In this document: positions 10,599 to 21,540 of the stretch, one piece after another
Position numbering within the stretch: the stretch's first letter is position 1
Layout of the letters: each line of letters starts with the position of its first letter
Assembly (NCBI GenBank): GCA_013180625.2
Contig: SNVD02013655.1
Location: forward strand, 1 to 64,000
Direction of reading: 5' to 3'
DNA: 64,000 bases
Source of the DNA: Boswellia sacra
Taxonomy: Eukaryota; Streptophyta; Magnoliopsida; Sapindales; Burseraceae
The notes under the pieces: generated by a model
The model's database searches: none
Seen by the model: only the letters and a program-made list of their open reading frames with translations
Told to the model about the DNA's origin: nothing
Position numbers and translations under genes: made by a program

Positions 10599-12490
10599 AA
10601 CTAAAATATGGTACACTATGGTAACCATTCGAGTTCATGAAGATTACAGTTTCTAATCTATAACACTTATTGGTTCTGGTGCTGGTCTCAACTGTATCTC
10701 TAAAGAACTAGTTCCTTATAGATACTTTTAGAAGATTTTAAGTGCAGCAGATGGAAACAAGCTCTTAGTTGATTATAAATTAACTAGAGTAATGGTTTGT
10801 TCTCAAGAATATGCCTTGAAACTCCTTTCATTTTGGTAAAAAGTCTAACGTAGGGAGTAATTCTTGGATCTCCATTCCTAAACATGTTATATCCGTTAAT
10901 AGTTGATGCCTTAGGATTGGAATCAAATATTCGAGGTCACCAAATAAGGTTTGACTTTGTAGAAGAACAAAAGTGGCAAGATATTCATTGCCTACAACAA
11001 AGGATTAATAGTAAAGAAAGATTTCTCTTTTCTCTTAAGGAAGAAGTGCATCATAAAATTCTTGACAAAAATATTCAAGATATGCACAAACAAATTAAAC
11101 AATTTACAGAACTAGAAAAGGAAGTTTGCTCAACTCTTCCTAATGCCTTCTAGAAAAGAAAGAAACATATTGTTTCTCTTCCTTATGAAAAAGGATTTGA
11201 TCAAAGGGAAATACCCACAAATGCAAGACTTATTTAGATGAGTCTTAAAAGACTGAAACTCTATAAAAAGAAATTAAAGACCTTATTAATAAAAATCTTA
11301 TTAAGAAGAGTTATTCTCCATGGTCTTGTCCAGCTTTCTATGTCGAAAATGAAGTTGAATTAGAAAAAAGGACCCCCAAGGCTTGTAATTAATTATACGC
11401 CATTAAATGACGTTTTAAAATGGATTTGGTATTCGATTCCAAACAAAAAAGATCTCCTCAAAAGACTTTATTCTGCCTACTTTTTCTCAAAATTTGATCT
11501 TAAAAGTGGGTTTTGGCAAATGCAAATAGCCAAAAAGGACTGATACAAAACTGCTTTCGCAGTGCTTTTTGGTCAATATGAATGGAAAGTAACACCTTCA
11601 AAGTTTCAAAGAATCATGAATGACATTTTCAATCCTTATTCAAAATTCATCATTGTGTATATCGATGATATCTTGCTCTTTTCTCCTAATATAAACCAAC
11701 ATTGGAAATAACTTCGTCATTTTTTGGAAATAGTCAAAAGAGAAGGGTTAGTTCTATCTTAAACAAAATTACACCTTTTCTAGACTAGTGTTAGGTTTTT
11801 AGGACATCATATTTCGCATGGGATAATTACTCCCATAATCGAGCCATAAAGTTTGCTGACAATTTCCCTGATGAAATTAGAGACAAACAACAACTTCAAA
11901 GGTTTTTAGGAAGTTTAAATTATGTTTCTGATTATTATCAGAATTTGTCAATTGATGCAAAACCTTTGTATAATAGGCTCAAGAAAAATCCTCTTGAATG
12001 GAATGCAAATTACATGCAACCTGTTAGAAAAATTAAAGATAAAGCTAAGGAGTTACCTTCTTTGAATATCTCTAATCCTCATGCATAACTAATAGTTGAA
12101 ATAAATGCCTCTAATCTTAGATATGGAGGAATTCTTAAACAACGAAAAACTAAAGAAGTCCTTGTTAGATTTTGTTCAGGACTGTGGAATGCCTCACAAC
12201 AAATTTACTCATCTGTAAAAAAGAAATTATTTCCATTGTTCTTTACATTCAGAAATTTCAAGATGATTGGTTAAATAAAATTTTTTTAGTAAGAGTAGAC
12301 TGCAATCAACAAAATAACTATTAAAAAAGGATGTTAAAAATTTAGCAGCTAAAAAAATCTTTGCTAGATGGCAGGCATTGCTTTCAATTTTTGATTTTGA
12401 TATTGAATATATTATGGATGAAGAAAATTCTTTACCAGATTTCCTGACCCGTGAATTTTTGCAAGGCTTCAAAGGCAACTACCATGGGAG
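10599..12490 (+). pseudogene. Pararetrovirus protease / reverse transcriptase / RNase H, decayed
   Basis: The aspartic protease site is recognisable near 10670-10700, but its catalytic Asp codon now reads Gly (IGSGAG), and stops follow. A longer open piece (10884-11153) is the protease-RT linker. The RT region (about 11270-11860) keeps the KSYSPWSCPAFYV fingers motif and an intact YIDD active site at 11658-11669, but is cut by frameshifts and stops. The RNase H and its end (to about 12460, LPDFLTREFLQG) are equally broken. Motif style is caulimovirid, not LTR-retrotransposon: no integrase follows. In such viruses this polyprotein part copies the RNA pregenome into DNA; here it is inactive. 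Confidence 0.75.
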
Positions 12491-13500
12491 CTAAGCCTTC
12501 AATAGAGCGAGGGCAAGGTAGCAAGGCAAATTGGCCTCATGAATATCCTTTTATTCCTACAATTGCTAAAGTAGAAGTAATAATTGAAAATTTCACTCAA
12601 ATTGGGGTGCAGTTGAATGTGCAGGAATTTACCTGTTGATCATTTCAAACCAAAACATTTTCCTAAAAATTGTTGGTTATATGAGGTGGTTTTAGTGAAA
12701 CAAATTCTATCCAAGCTTTCCACCATTATAACAATGATGGTATTGATATTGCTTTTCCTAAGGTAATAATCAATCACGTTTTCACTGCTTCAGAATGGGG
12801 TTTTGATTTGGCAAAACCTAAATATTTTAAAGATAAATCAATCTTCTCTAAAACTATGACTATGTTCAAGCATGGGATTTATTTCTGCATTATCAAAACA
12901 AAAAAACTAGCTCACAGTTGGTTTTTTCCATTTCAACATCCTGATAATACTATGCTTGACTTTCCAAATTGGTTTAAAAATTGGTTTTTTCAATGGAGAA
13001 TTTTGGATAAAATTTATCCTAAAGATGTTAAAAAATCATTTGACAAATTTGTCAGAGTTAATCAGCATAGAATTGAATCAGAAGATGAAGCCTATCTCTT
13101 GTTTATTGGTTATTATCAATTACCGTAGACTATGAAACGGGAATAGTCTTTGATCCTTAAAAATCTTGGAAATATCCGGCTTCCTTTTTTGGGCAGACAT
13201 CCCTTTCTTAGATGGTGGCCCAAATATAATGCCAACAAATTGATTGACTAATCTTTCAAACCAGTCCAACTTTTGACAAGTAAACCAGCTTTTAAGGATA
13301 AAGTAGAAGAAGATAAGACGGATGTCGATGAGGAAATATCTTAACACCTCGCCAAATGCAATCACTTGCCTAAATCTGAGTTAAAGCTCAAAATTAATCC
13401 TGCTTTTGGCAAATCTGCGGAAGATCAAGCTTTAGATACTGGATCTTTGGACCTATTTGGCGGCGACATGGCACAATATCCCAATGACATCTAGAAAAAT
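12491..13500 (+). pseudogene. Downstream pararetrovirus frame, broken
   Basis: Discontinuous frames (12451-12639, then 12808-13128 of 106 codons) follow the RNase H end without a gap. The second has a cluster of Trp/Phe residues (DFPNWFKNWFFQWRILDKIYPKD), a pattern seen in the C-terminal frames of some endogenous plant pararetroviruses. A stop at 13126 and frameshifts break it; acidic and Lys-rich reading continues to about 13490 (TAG). The product is unnamed; the assignment rests on position and motif style. Confidence 0.5.
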
Positions 13501-13534
13501 ATTCCTTAAATCTCTCACCCCTATTTTGTTAGGG

Positions 13535-13685
13535 GGGAAAGAATAGAATATCATGTAAAATTGTGTAATAATTGTACATTTTTTACTATTCATGCACTTC
13601 TTGGTACTATTCACTTTATGGTATGTTACTGTTCATTTTCCACTTTTCTTGTATTTAAGTCTTCCGTGTGCATTAGATAAATATT
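13535..13685 (+). promoter_or_regulatory. Pararetrovirus intergenic/promoter region, forward arm
   Basis: Non-coding segment after the last viral frame with a TATA-like box (TATTTAAG at 13652-13659). Its near-complete reverse complement lies at about 13851-14013, so this is one arm of an inverted repeat. Caulimovirid pregenomic promoters lie in such intergenic regions; activity here is not shown. Confidence 0.5.
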
Positions 13686-14030
13686 ATTCTAACAAGTTAA
13701 ACAAGAAGTGAAGAAAACAAAGAAAAAGACTTACATAAAGTTGGAAAATAAAACTTGGAAAATTGAAAGCAAACTTTTGAAATTCTATTACAAGAAGAGA
13801 GAAAGGGCTCAAGTCAAGTAATATTACAAAGTTTCCAAGATATGCCTAACACAAAGGCACACAGAAGATTTAAATACAAGAAAACTGGAAAATGAACAGT
13901 GACATACAGTAAAAGTTAATATTATCAAACAGTACTAAACAGTGCATGAACAGTAAAAAGGTACAATTATTACATAATTTTGCATGATATTTTACGATTC
14001 CTTTCTCCCCGATAATACAACTTTCAACGC
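13535..14030. repeat. Inverted repeat of the pararetrovirus intergenic region
   Basis: The forward arm (about 13520-13685) and the reverse arm (about 13851-14030) match with a few indels; the shared blocks include GTAATAATTGTAC, TGTTCATTTTCCA and TCTTGTATTTAA (seen reversed at 13868-13876). The spacer is about 165 bp of A-rich DNA. The TATA-like boxes of the two arms point towards each other. Confidence 0.75.
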
Positions 14031-14045
14031 CTGGGTGAGAAATAA

Positions 14046-14240
14046 CTAAACTTGTAAAGCAGTACCACTAAAAGGAACTGCTAAATGCGGTAACAAACTA
14101 GTCACTGTTGAAACACTTAATCATGTAATTGAACAAAACAATCATACAAATATGTATGTTCAATCGTTGGGAAAACAAGCTGATTGTATAGAAAATCTTT
14201 TGCACAATCAGCAAGCCCGACAACTTGAAATAAAAAGAAG
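14046..14240 (+). pseudogene. Short pararetrovirus-like coding fragment
   Basis: A reading frame without its own ATG start runs about 64 codons from 14046 to TAG at 14238-14240, with the phrase VTVETLNHVIEQNNHTNMYV and a Gln-rich end. It resembles the helical segments of plant endogenous pararetrovirus polyproteins, but the match is from impression only. It directly abuts the truncated proline-rich gene. Confidence 0.4.
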
Positions 14241-14243
14241 ATA

Positions 14244-14542
14244 TTCCTAGTATGCCTCCCATGCTTAGAGTTTCAAAGGTCTCTATGCCACCACTTGCCA
14301 GCATGCCTCCAATGCTTAGACTTCCAAAGGTCGCTATGCCACTAGCTACTATGCTTCCCATGCCTAGACTTCTAAAGGTCCCTGTGCCACCAGCTACTAT
14401 GCCTCCCATGCCTAGACTTCCAAAGGTCGCCATGCCACCTACTACTATGCCTCCCATGCCTTCTCTTCCAATGGTCACTTTGTCACCTCTACCAAGCATG
14501 CCTCCATTCCCTAGTCTCTCAACCAAAAGCCTTTCAAGTTAA
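14244..14542 (+). pseudogene. Proline-rich secreted protein A'', 5'-truncated copy
   Basis: Codons for the repeat MPPMPRLPKVAMPP... run to TAA at 14540-14542, matching the C-terminal repeats and downstream DNA of the intact gene at 38066-38602. The signal peptide and N-terminal third are missing: the sequence to the left of 14244 is pararetrovirus-like. It contains five to six 16-17-residue repeats with changes such as MPPMLRVSKV. The 3' flank (14543-15500) is also homologous to the intact locus, but the whole block is inverted relative to it. Not expressed as a secreted protein, since the start and signal peptide are lost. Confidence 0.75.
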
Positions 14543-14789
14543 CCATCATGATTTCCACGCTGATTACTAGCTAAATGTCCATATCGCAAGCTTTTTTTAT
14601 GTCATTAGGGACTAACTGAGCCTTTTAGTTCTTTATTATAGTTAATTTTACATATGAGAATTGAGAGCAGTGTTCTTTATTCATAAATTTCCAAGCTTTA
14701 TTAAATTATTAATTAGTTGGTAGTTGGTCATATGTATATCTGTGTGTGTATATATATATAGCGAGAGAGAGAGAGATACACAGTCTATA

Positions 14790-14829
<40 letters not shown>

Positions 14830-15530
14830 GAGAGAGAGAGATACACACACACACACACACACACATTTATGAATGTGTGTGCGTATGTATTTATAATAAC
14901 TCCGTCCATACTGATTGTATATAATACCTCAATGTCATTAGGGATATATGTGTGTGTGTGTGTGTGTATGTAAGTATGTATAATAACTTAGTCCATAGTG
15001 ATTGTATATATTACCTCAATGTCATTAGGGATTCTATGAAACTTCCAATTTATTATAGTTAAATTTGAAGTTGCGCTTCTTTATTAGTTGTCGTTCTTTT
15101 GGATAAGTTTGTGAGTAGTATTAATTAGGTCATTATACAGTTTTTACAAGATGCTTTTATATATGAATGGATTAGTTCTGATTATTATTTATTGTAATAT
15201 GAGAATTTATTAATAAATAAGAGATGGTTTTTATTTTGCTTTCAAGTTCTTAATTTTTTTCCTTAAATTAGAAAAGACTAGATATTATATTTTTATTGCA
15301 AGAAAAGAGTTAAACAAGAATCATCAAGAATATATGATTAATTTTCCAAAAAATATTAAGCACAATGTAACCTGGGTACCGTACAGGTAAATTGTCTAGA
15401 TTATCTTGAACATCCAAACAAACCACAATGGAACCTAGCTCACAAAAAATTATATATCTTTAAGAATGTTGGAGGAAAACTTAACAAGTATGAGTTCCAT
15501 TAGTCCAAACCCTTATCAACTTTAATAGAT
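14543..15530. repeat. Inverted duplicate of the 37.2-38.06 kb region
   Basis: The sequence matches the reverse complement of about 37210-38060 in patches: the 14640-14715 block matches 37850-37960, 15090-15120 matches 37665-37690, and 15250-15460 matches 37300-37520. Together with the gene copy at 14244-14542 this is one duplicated module, in opposite orientation to the copy at 36-38.6 kb. Confidence 0.7.
14739..14985. repeat. Microsatellites (TG/AC/TA/GA)n and a 105-bp tandem duplication
   Basis: TATATA, GAGAGA, a (TG)n tract at 14798-14826, a (AC)n tract at 14840-14864 and a second (TG)n at 14949-14969. A segment TGATTGTATATA.TACCTCAATGTCATTAGGG occurs at about 14910 and again at about 15000, marking a short tandem duplication. 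The orthologous spot near 37797-37848 has (TA)n(CA)n. The short Cys/Val- and His/Thr-rich frames here are microsatellite translations. Confidence 0.85.
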
Positions 15531-16140
15531 TGCAAGAAAAAATTAAGAGAACTAAGAAAATTAGTTTGAAAAAGCCATGTATATGGCTAGGAATAAAGCA
15601 GAAAATACTTTTGAGAGTTTGATATTATTAGCTTACCGATGCCAAATCGAAATTACACCAGAAAAATGTACCAAATGATCATTAGGGTACCAATCAGCTT
15701 TTTTTCCTTAATTTGTTATGCCAGTTATTATATATACTCTCAATTTAATTAATTATGTGGATTTCGATATTTATGATCTCCAGCCTTGTTTGGTGAGAGA
15801 TTAACAAAGCTTAACGTTGAGAAATTAGTTCGAAACCACATAAACTGCCTGCACCCAAGTGTGCGAACAAAAGTATGAAGACTCTTAATTGGTTATGATT
15901 TTATTAGCATATATGCATGCTAACAATATTAAAATTAATAACAAGATATTATCACAAAAGAAATTTCAAGCAATTATTAACAACATTATTTTTATAAAAA
16001 AAATTGTTATTTAATATTTTAAATTTCTACATATACTATTATGATGGAACATAATATAGTATTACTGTAGTAAATTTTTATTAATCTTCTAAAAGTTTCA
16101 AGTAGCTAGATTTCATATTGTTGGTTTGAAATTCTTTTTT
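15531..16140. other. AT-rich intergenic DNA
   Basis: No open frame, terminal repeat or similarity to the rest of the window was found. Confidence 0.5.
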
Positions 16141-16970
16141 TTTTAATATTATTTTGTATGCTTCCATTTTATTTTTGGATTTTTAGTTAATCTTTTACGC
16201 ATTAATTCATGTCATTAGAAAAGTAAATTGTGGATTTCTCACTCCCTTAACATCATTAAGCCTTAATTAATCGAAAGTTATTAGATTTCTTTTTGATTCA
16301 TACAAAAAACAATAGAAAATTGAATTAATCAATTCCTATGCATTCATGTTAATGCGAGTTTTGAGAGCTTTATGGTAGAGTCAACAAACCAAGTTAACTT
16401 GATTAATATATCACGAAATATCAAAGATTGATAAGAGCCTCAATTAAACATGTCTTATCACTATATAATCTTTGTAAAGAAAATGTATTATGCAACTTCC
16501 ATGGAACAAAAATTCAGATACCACAAAAAAATTTAGAAAGACAAGATTTGAAATAGACACATTTAGCACAAACGACAAGACCAATAAGTAGTTCTCGAAC
16601 AAGTCCATCACCAAGTATGAAATCCAATGATAAAACTCTTGACAACTAAATTAATTCAAGGATTATTAGTTGAATGACTAGAGATCAAAGAAAGCAATAG
16701 GGAGGCCCTTAATTAGAAAGACCTAGCATGGTGATGCACTAACCAAATTAACATTATAGCTCAATGAAGACAAAATTATTCCTGATAACGGTAATAAAAA
16801 AAAAAAAAGACGAGCCATGGAGGTTGGGCGTGGATGAAAACATTAACAATAGGAGAGTTTCGAAGGATGAATTGTTTATAGCAATCGATTAAAAGGGATG
16901 TAATGTTTGTAATTGTGTTTATTGGTTTTTATGTGCTATAAGAGTTTAGTTATATGTGCGCGTATTATAT
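16141..16970 (-). pseudogene. Relic of a B-type proline-rich gene (B'')
   Basis: This block is a direct repeat of 36.4-36.98 kb and 39.1-39.98 kb: landmarks are the TATGCATTCATGTTAATG segment at about 16337, the GTAGTTCTCGAACAAGTC segment at about 16590, and the ATTATAGCTCAATGAAGAC segment at about 16752. In the sister copies this region carries a minus-strand PELPK-like gene; here the coding part has shrunk to a few recognisable bases between 16655 and 16740 and no frame remains. Confidence 0.6.
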
Positions 16971-17286
16971 GGGTAGTTAAAAATTTGATTGTGGCTGAAA
17001 TGTGATATATCCTTTTATTGCTTTGACATGGCATTAGTCTTCTATGCTGTTCAATCGGGAGGAATAAATATCGTTTAAGAGGCTAGATATGAGAATGGTT
17101 TTGAGCCAAGAAAATTAAAAGAATCAAAGGATAGTAATAATTAATTCTATGAAATAGAAAAACAGAAAATTTTAATTAGAATTTCATCCAATTTGCCCAA
17201 AAAGAGAAAATGGGTCTTTTGAAAAGGATTTATAGTTTTGCTTGGTGTAAGGCCTTGTGTAATTTGAGACTTGAACGGTTACAAAT
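16971..17286. other. Intergenic DNA before the copia insertion
   Basis: No gene or repeat recognised. The five bases before the copia LTR are CAAAT. Confidence 0.4.
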
Positions 17287-17911
17287 TGTGAAGAATGACT
17301 CAACTTGTGTAGTGCAGACATCATGATTGCGTAGGAGCCCAGATAAAGTTGAGCCGAAAAATTAAAATCCAGCATTAGACATTACAGGCGGAGACTTTGC
17401 GTAGGTGCGTCAAGTGATGTGCGCAGGTGCTCGAAATCTAGGTCTGGAAGCATGTCAAGTCAGAGACTTGGCACTAGAGCATGAGGAACATTGCACAAGA
17501 GCGCAACTTCGACTTTCCTAGTTTTAATAGGACATTTGGCACTTAGTCTTTGACTTAAACATATATATCTCAGAGTATAGAAAGGACTTGTTTTTCATTG
17601 TATGCAGATATGGAAGAGAGATAGAATAGATAAATAGGGTTTAGAGAAATTGGGGATTTCTTGGGGAGAAAGTTAACCTAGTTTCTACTAGTTTGCCTTG
17701 TAAAATCTCTTGTACTCTCTTGATTTTCACCATAGTGGATTACTCATCACCAAAAAGTAGATGTAGGATCACTTTTGTAGTCTAAACCAATATAAATCCT
17801 TTTTTTCTTATTGATTTCTTTAATTTCTTTCCTTGGGTGTGTGCTTGAAACTCCTTGATTAATTTCGCTTTAAGTTACTTATGAGTGTGTGTGCCTCTCT
17901 TCTTCATAACA
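17287..17911 (+). repeat. 5' LTR of the copia element (625 bp)
   Basis: Starts TGTGAAGAATGACTC and ends CTTCATAACA. It matches 35298-35921 along its length (shared blocks such as CATAGTGGATT and TGAGTGTGTGTGCCTCTCTTCTTCA). Many point differences between the two LTRs indicate an old insertion. Confidence 0.85.
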
Positions 17912-17913
17912 AA

Positions 17914-17925
17914 TTGTATCAGAGC
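17914..17925 (+). promoter_or_regulatory. Primer binding site (initiator tRNA-Met)
   Basis: TTGTATCAGAGC, two bases after the LTR, differs by one base from the standard TGGTATCAGAGC complement of the plant initiator tRNA-Met 3' end. Confidence 0.75.
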
Positions 17926-18022
17926 CTAGTTATTGGCTATTTTGGAGATTCTTGGGTGGTTAAGTTCTTAGTACAATAGGTATTCGATAAAAGTCCTTTG
18001 TCGTATTTGCGCAGTATGAAAG

Positions 18023-18800
18023 GTGTTCAACAAAATTCCTATGATGGCCACATTAACTACCAAGCATGAGATTAAGAAGTTTGATGGTTGTAACAACTTT
18101 TCTATTTGGAGAATGAAGATGTTGGCTTTGCTTGGCAACCTAGGATTGGATAAAGCTCTTAGTGGTGAAAGCAAGATGCCGGATAGCTACAGTGTTGAGA
18201 AGATGAGTGACATCATGAAGAAGGCTTACAACATGCTAATTCTCTGCTTAAGTGACAAGGCGTTGAGGCAAATCTCCATGATGAATACTGCGGCCTAGGT
18301 ATGGTTAGAGCTTGAAAGCCTTTATATGACTAAGAATTTGTCTAGTAGGTTATATTTGAAAGCTAAATTCTTTGTATTCAAAATGGCTAAGGATAAGAGC
18401 TTACAAAACCACATTGATGAATTTAACGAGCTATCCTTAGACTTAGAAAATATGCAAATTGAATATGATGATGAAGACAAGGCATTGGTGTTATTGAATT
18501 TTCTTCTGAATTCATATGAAAAATTCGTAGATATTTTTAAAGCATGGTAGGGAAACATTGTCACTTGATGATGTTATTGGTGTGTTGAATTTGAAAGACC
18601 TCCAAAGGAAGAATGAGTTGGGTGAACACCTAGGTGAATGGTTGCATGTTAAAGGTAGGAGTGATAAGAGAGATTATAAAGGAAAGTCACACTCAAGGTC
18701 TAAGTCGAAGGGGAAGCTATAAAATGCTTCCATTGTCATAAGGTGGGGGATATCAGGAGGCTTTGTCCTAAGAGAAAGAAGAACGCGAAAGGTAAGGAGT
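18023..18800 (+). pseudogene. copia gag, broken
   Basis: The frame opens with MFNKIPMMATLTTKHEIKKF and FDGCNNFSIWRMKMLALLG, the usual copia gag start (the W-R-M-K motif). A TAG at 18296-18298 interrupts the UBN2-type gag domain, which resumes (18326-18550) and shifts frame again near 18549. The zinc knuckle reads KCFHCHKVGDIRRLCPK (about 18722-18772), so the third ligand position is no longer the usual His in G-H form. Inactive. Confidence 0.75.
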
Positions 18801-18879
18801 AAGAAAAGGGTGATGTTGCTATTGTAGAGGATATCTATAAGAGTTCTGATGTGTTGATTGTGAGAGCTACAAACTCGGA

Positions 18880-19597
18880 TAGACAACGGGTTCTAGACTC
18901 CGGTTTTTCATTTCATATGACACCAAATAGAAGCTGGTTTGAATCTTATGAAAAGATTGATGGTGTAAAAGTTATACTAGATGATAACAAAGCTTGCAGT
19001 GCGGTGGGCATAAGAACAATTTGAATTAACACTCATGATGGTATAGAAAGAGTTTTGTCAGCTGTGAGGCACATTCTTGAGTTAAAGAGGAATTTGATTT
19101 CACTTGGTATGCTTGATTCCAATGGCTGCAGTTATAAAAAGGAAAATGGTACATTGAAAGTTACAAGAAGATCCTTAGTTGTGATGAAAGGTGTGAGAGA
19201 AAATGGTCTGTATATTCTCCAAGGTAGCACTATAATTGAAGAAGCAGATTCAGTTTTAGCTATAGATGATAAAGCCTACTTATGGCATAAGAGGCTTGGT
19301 CATATGAGTGAAAGAGGGCTTTATGAGTCGAAGAAGCAAGGTTTGCTGTGTGGAGACAAGTTGGGAAAATTAGAGTTTTGTGAGCATTGTGTACTTGGCA
19401 AGGCTACAAGGGTAAAATTTACTTCCTCATCGTACACTACTAGAGAGACTCTCAGTTATGTCCACTCCAATTATGGGGTCCATCTAAGCATGCAACTTTA
19501 GGTGGAGGTAGATATTTTATGTCCATTATAGATGACTATTGAAGGAACGTGTGGGTATACATCTAAAAGACGAAGGATGAGGCATTTGAAAAGTTCA
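18880..19597 (+). pseudogene. copia protease and integrase N-terminal part, cut by CACTA-1
   Basis: Protease site Asp-Ser-Gly at 18896-18904 (RVLDSGFSFHMTPNRSWF). The GAG-pre-integrase zinc-binding region is open at 19055-19501 (LWHKRLGHMSERGL, then FCEHCVLGKATRVKF: an H-H-C-C pattern). Stops follow at 19498-19500 and beyond; the integrase core start (a DDY motif near 19530) is interrupted at 19597 by the CACTA-1 insertion and continues at 28557. Confidence 0.8.
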
Positions 19598-20292
19598 CAC
19601 TACAAGAACTTTTTTTATATTTGTCACTCCCCATTTTTTTTATTTGACGATTTTCTAAAAAAGTGAGACATATAATAGTAGTCTTAAAGTCAAATTAATT
19701 TTTTGTCACTTTTTGTCTTTTTATAATTACATATTTATCATTTTAAAAATAGTGTGACAAATAAGTAATTAGGTTTCTTTCACTACCTGTATTTTTTTAA
19801 TCATTTCCCTTTATCTTTTCACATTTTGCCCTAGCCGTCCTAGCTCACTCTTTCTCTCATGATGAATCACCACTTCACCGACCTACCTCACTCACCTCAA
19901 TGATTTTGGTTTCACTCTCAATCTCTCATTTCCATCTCAAATCAGTCGCTTTTGTCTTGTTTTCGCACTCAGTTGCTTGTATTTTTGGTTCAAGGTAAGT
20001 TTCATTTTCGATTTATTCTTTCACTTTTGTATATGAGTGGATCTTTTGCTCTTTTTCATTTCCAGTTTCATTTTCTTTTGAACCGATCGATTCAAACCCA
20101 GATCTCGATCTTTTGTGTATGTGTATGAATGTACTATAACAAAATATGCCCAGATCTCGTCACCCTTCATGCAAGCATGCTTCTTTATTAGTTTCTGTAT
20201 TTTTCTATTTTTAATATGCCCATGATTTGTAATATTAAAGAAGGTTATTTTCAGCCCTATACTACATATTCAAGTTTTGGATGTTGTTGCAG
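19598..20292 (+). other. CACTA-1 left end and putative leader with first intron
   Basis: Subterminal TTTGTCAC / GTGACAAA repeats occupy 19620-19790. The pyrimidine-rich DNA at 19800-19990 looks like a plant 5' leader and is followed by a good donor site (CAAG/GTAAGT, GT at 19996-19997); the next acceptor is TTGTTGCAG at 20284-20292. This may supply transcription start and first intron for the captured exons. No coding sequence. Confidence 0.45.
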
Positions 20293-21540
20293 AATCCTGG
20301 TGCTAGCCTAGTTAAAGCATCAAAGGCAGGAATGGTCGATAAACTGGAAGGAAATACTGATACGTTAGCATGGGGAAAGGTTCCTTGTGTGGGCACTAGT
20401 GGACATTTTGATATTATATATTCCGGGGAGGTAGATCTTGTGTCATGCTTTCTAATTGTTAGTACTATGTAAATTTTGATCATTTAGCATTGAAGTTTAC
20501 ATCTTTGTTTAAAATGCCTTTTTGTCTTTTGTTTTGGAGTGGGGAGTGTTGGAGAAGTGGGGGATATTTACTTTATTTCATGGCTGTGGTGTTTTTGTCT
20601 TTAAAAACTAATTCGTCTGATCTTGATTCATTAGGGAAACAAGCTTTCTGAACCTTTAGATGTCTATAATCTTCTGGGTAAGCCAGTCAGTACTACAGAG
20701 AATTTAGAGGCTAAATTAGGCAAAGTTCAAGGCCTTGCTTCTGGTGAATATGGTGCTCGATATGCAAAAATTGGTGCTGCTATATCTAAAGATTTTAAAA
20801 AATTGGAAACTATAACAAGATCGCTTTTAAGAAATTCTTGGGCCATGAATGACATCACTAGGCTCTCTCATGAATGGAAGAACATTTTGCATAGGTAAGC
20901 CAATCCTCCACCGATTTTCAACCTTTTTATGTCCATTATTTTACTTGCAATTAGTGATGTTGCATGAAAAGAGTTTCATTTATGACATTATAATTTAAAA
21001 TCTATCTCTTACTGAAATAGTAGTATTGTTTCATTAAATTTGTGATGATTACATGGTGCTTTTGGTAGGGATGACACCCTTTTATAAGAGCATCTTGTAT
21101 TGTATAGAGGACCTTGCAATAATGCTATTTTGGCTCCCCTGGGCTCTATCGTTTCACTCTATCAGTAGAATCATGGCTCTGCTGTTAAGTCATTATTGTT
21201 TCTCTTTCCATTATACTAATAACAATATTTCTTGCTGTCCTGAGATATAACATTGTTAATCAGATACATTTATTACCAGTCAGACTAAAAATTTTGTGAA
21301 TAAAGGTGGAAAACTTAGATGTAACTAGTGTTTGGGATGTTTTAATAATTAACAACAATAACAGATTATTAATGCCTATTTGTACTTCTTTTACTACTGT
21401 TTTAATAAAGCTGTAACTTTGCATGTAGGTACCCAGTTGATCATAGTTTAAGTGAAAAGGACAAGAGTACCTTGATGCCAACTTTACTTTTCCATCCTCA
21501 AGGTAATGAAAAGATCGGAACTGGGCCTAAGGAAATAAAG
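20293..21540 (+). pseudogene. Captured exons of an RNA polymerase IV/V largest-subunit-like gene
   Basis: Three exons with GT-AG borders: 20293-20430 (46 codons), 20635-20894 and 21429-21540. Phases fit exactly (0, 2, 0), giving 170 open codons with no stop. Exon 1 has LEGNTDTLAWGKVPCVGT and FDIIYSG. Exon 3, YPVDHSLSEKDKSTLM then LLFHPQGNEKIGTGPKEIK, looks like the start of the DeCL-type C-terminal domain of plant NRPD1/NRPE1. In the intact gene this subunit makes non-coding RNA for RNA-directed DNA methylation in the nucleus. The fragment lacks all catalytic parts. Family naming is by motif recognition; an alignment could change it to a related protein. Confidence 0.6.

Larger units (their letters stand above)
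6052..14245 (+). other. Endogenous pararetrovirus (Caulimoviridae) integrant, decayed and interrupted
   Basis: Virus-like coding remnants flank a 4-kb transposon. A coiled-coil segment lies at 6052-6568, protease/reverse transcriptase/RNase H at 10599-12490, another viral-type frame at 12490-13500, and an intergenic promoter region that is present twice as an inverted repeat (about 13535-14013). There are no LTRs and no integrase, as expected for Caulimoviridae, which integrate by accident. Stops and frameshifts occur throughout, so no part is functional. The genus (petuvirus- or florendovirus-like) cannot be decided without alignment. Confidence 0.75.

Noticed and set aside
14098..14526. Gly-rich 142-codon minus-strand frame (and the similar 38109-38315 plus frame)
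   Set aside because: These are antisense shadows of the proline-rich repeats; Pro codons read as Gly on the other strand.
14681..14973. Cys/Val- and His/Thr-rich frames on both strands
   Set aside because: They are translations of (TG)n/(AC)n microsatellites.
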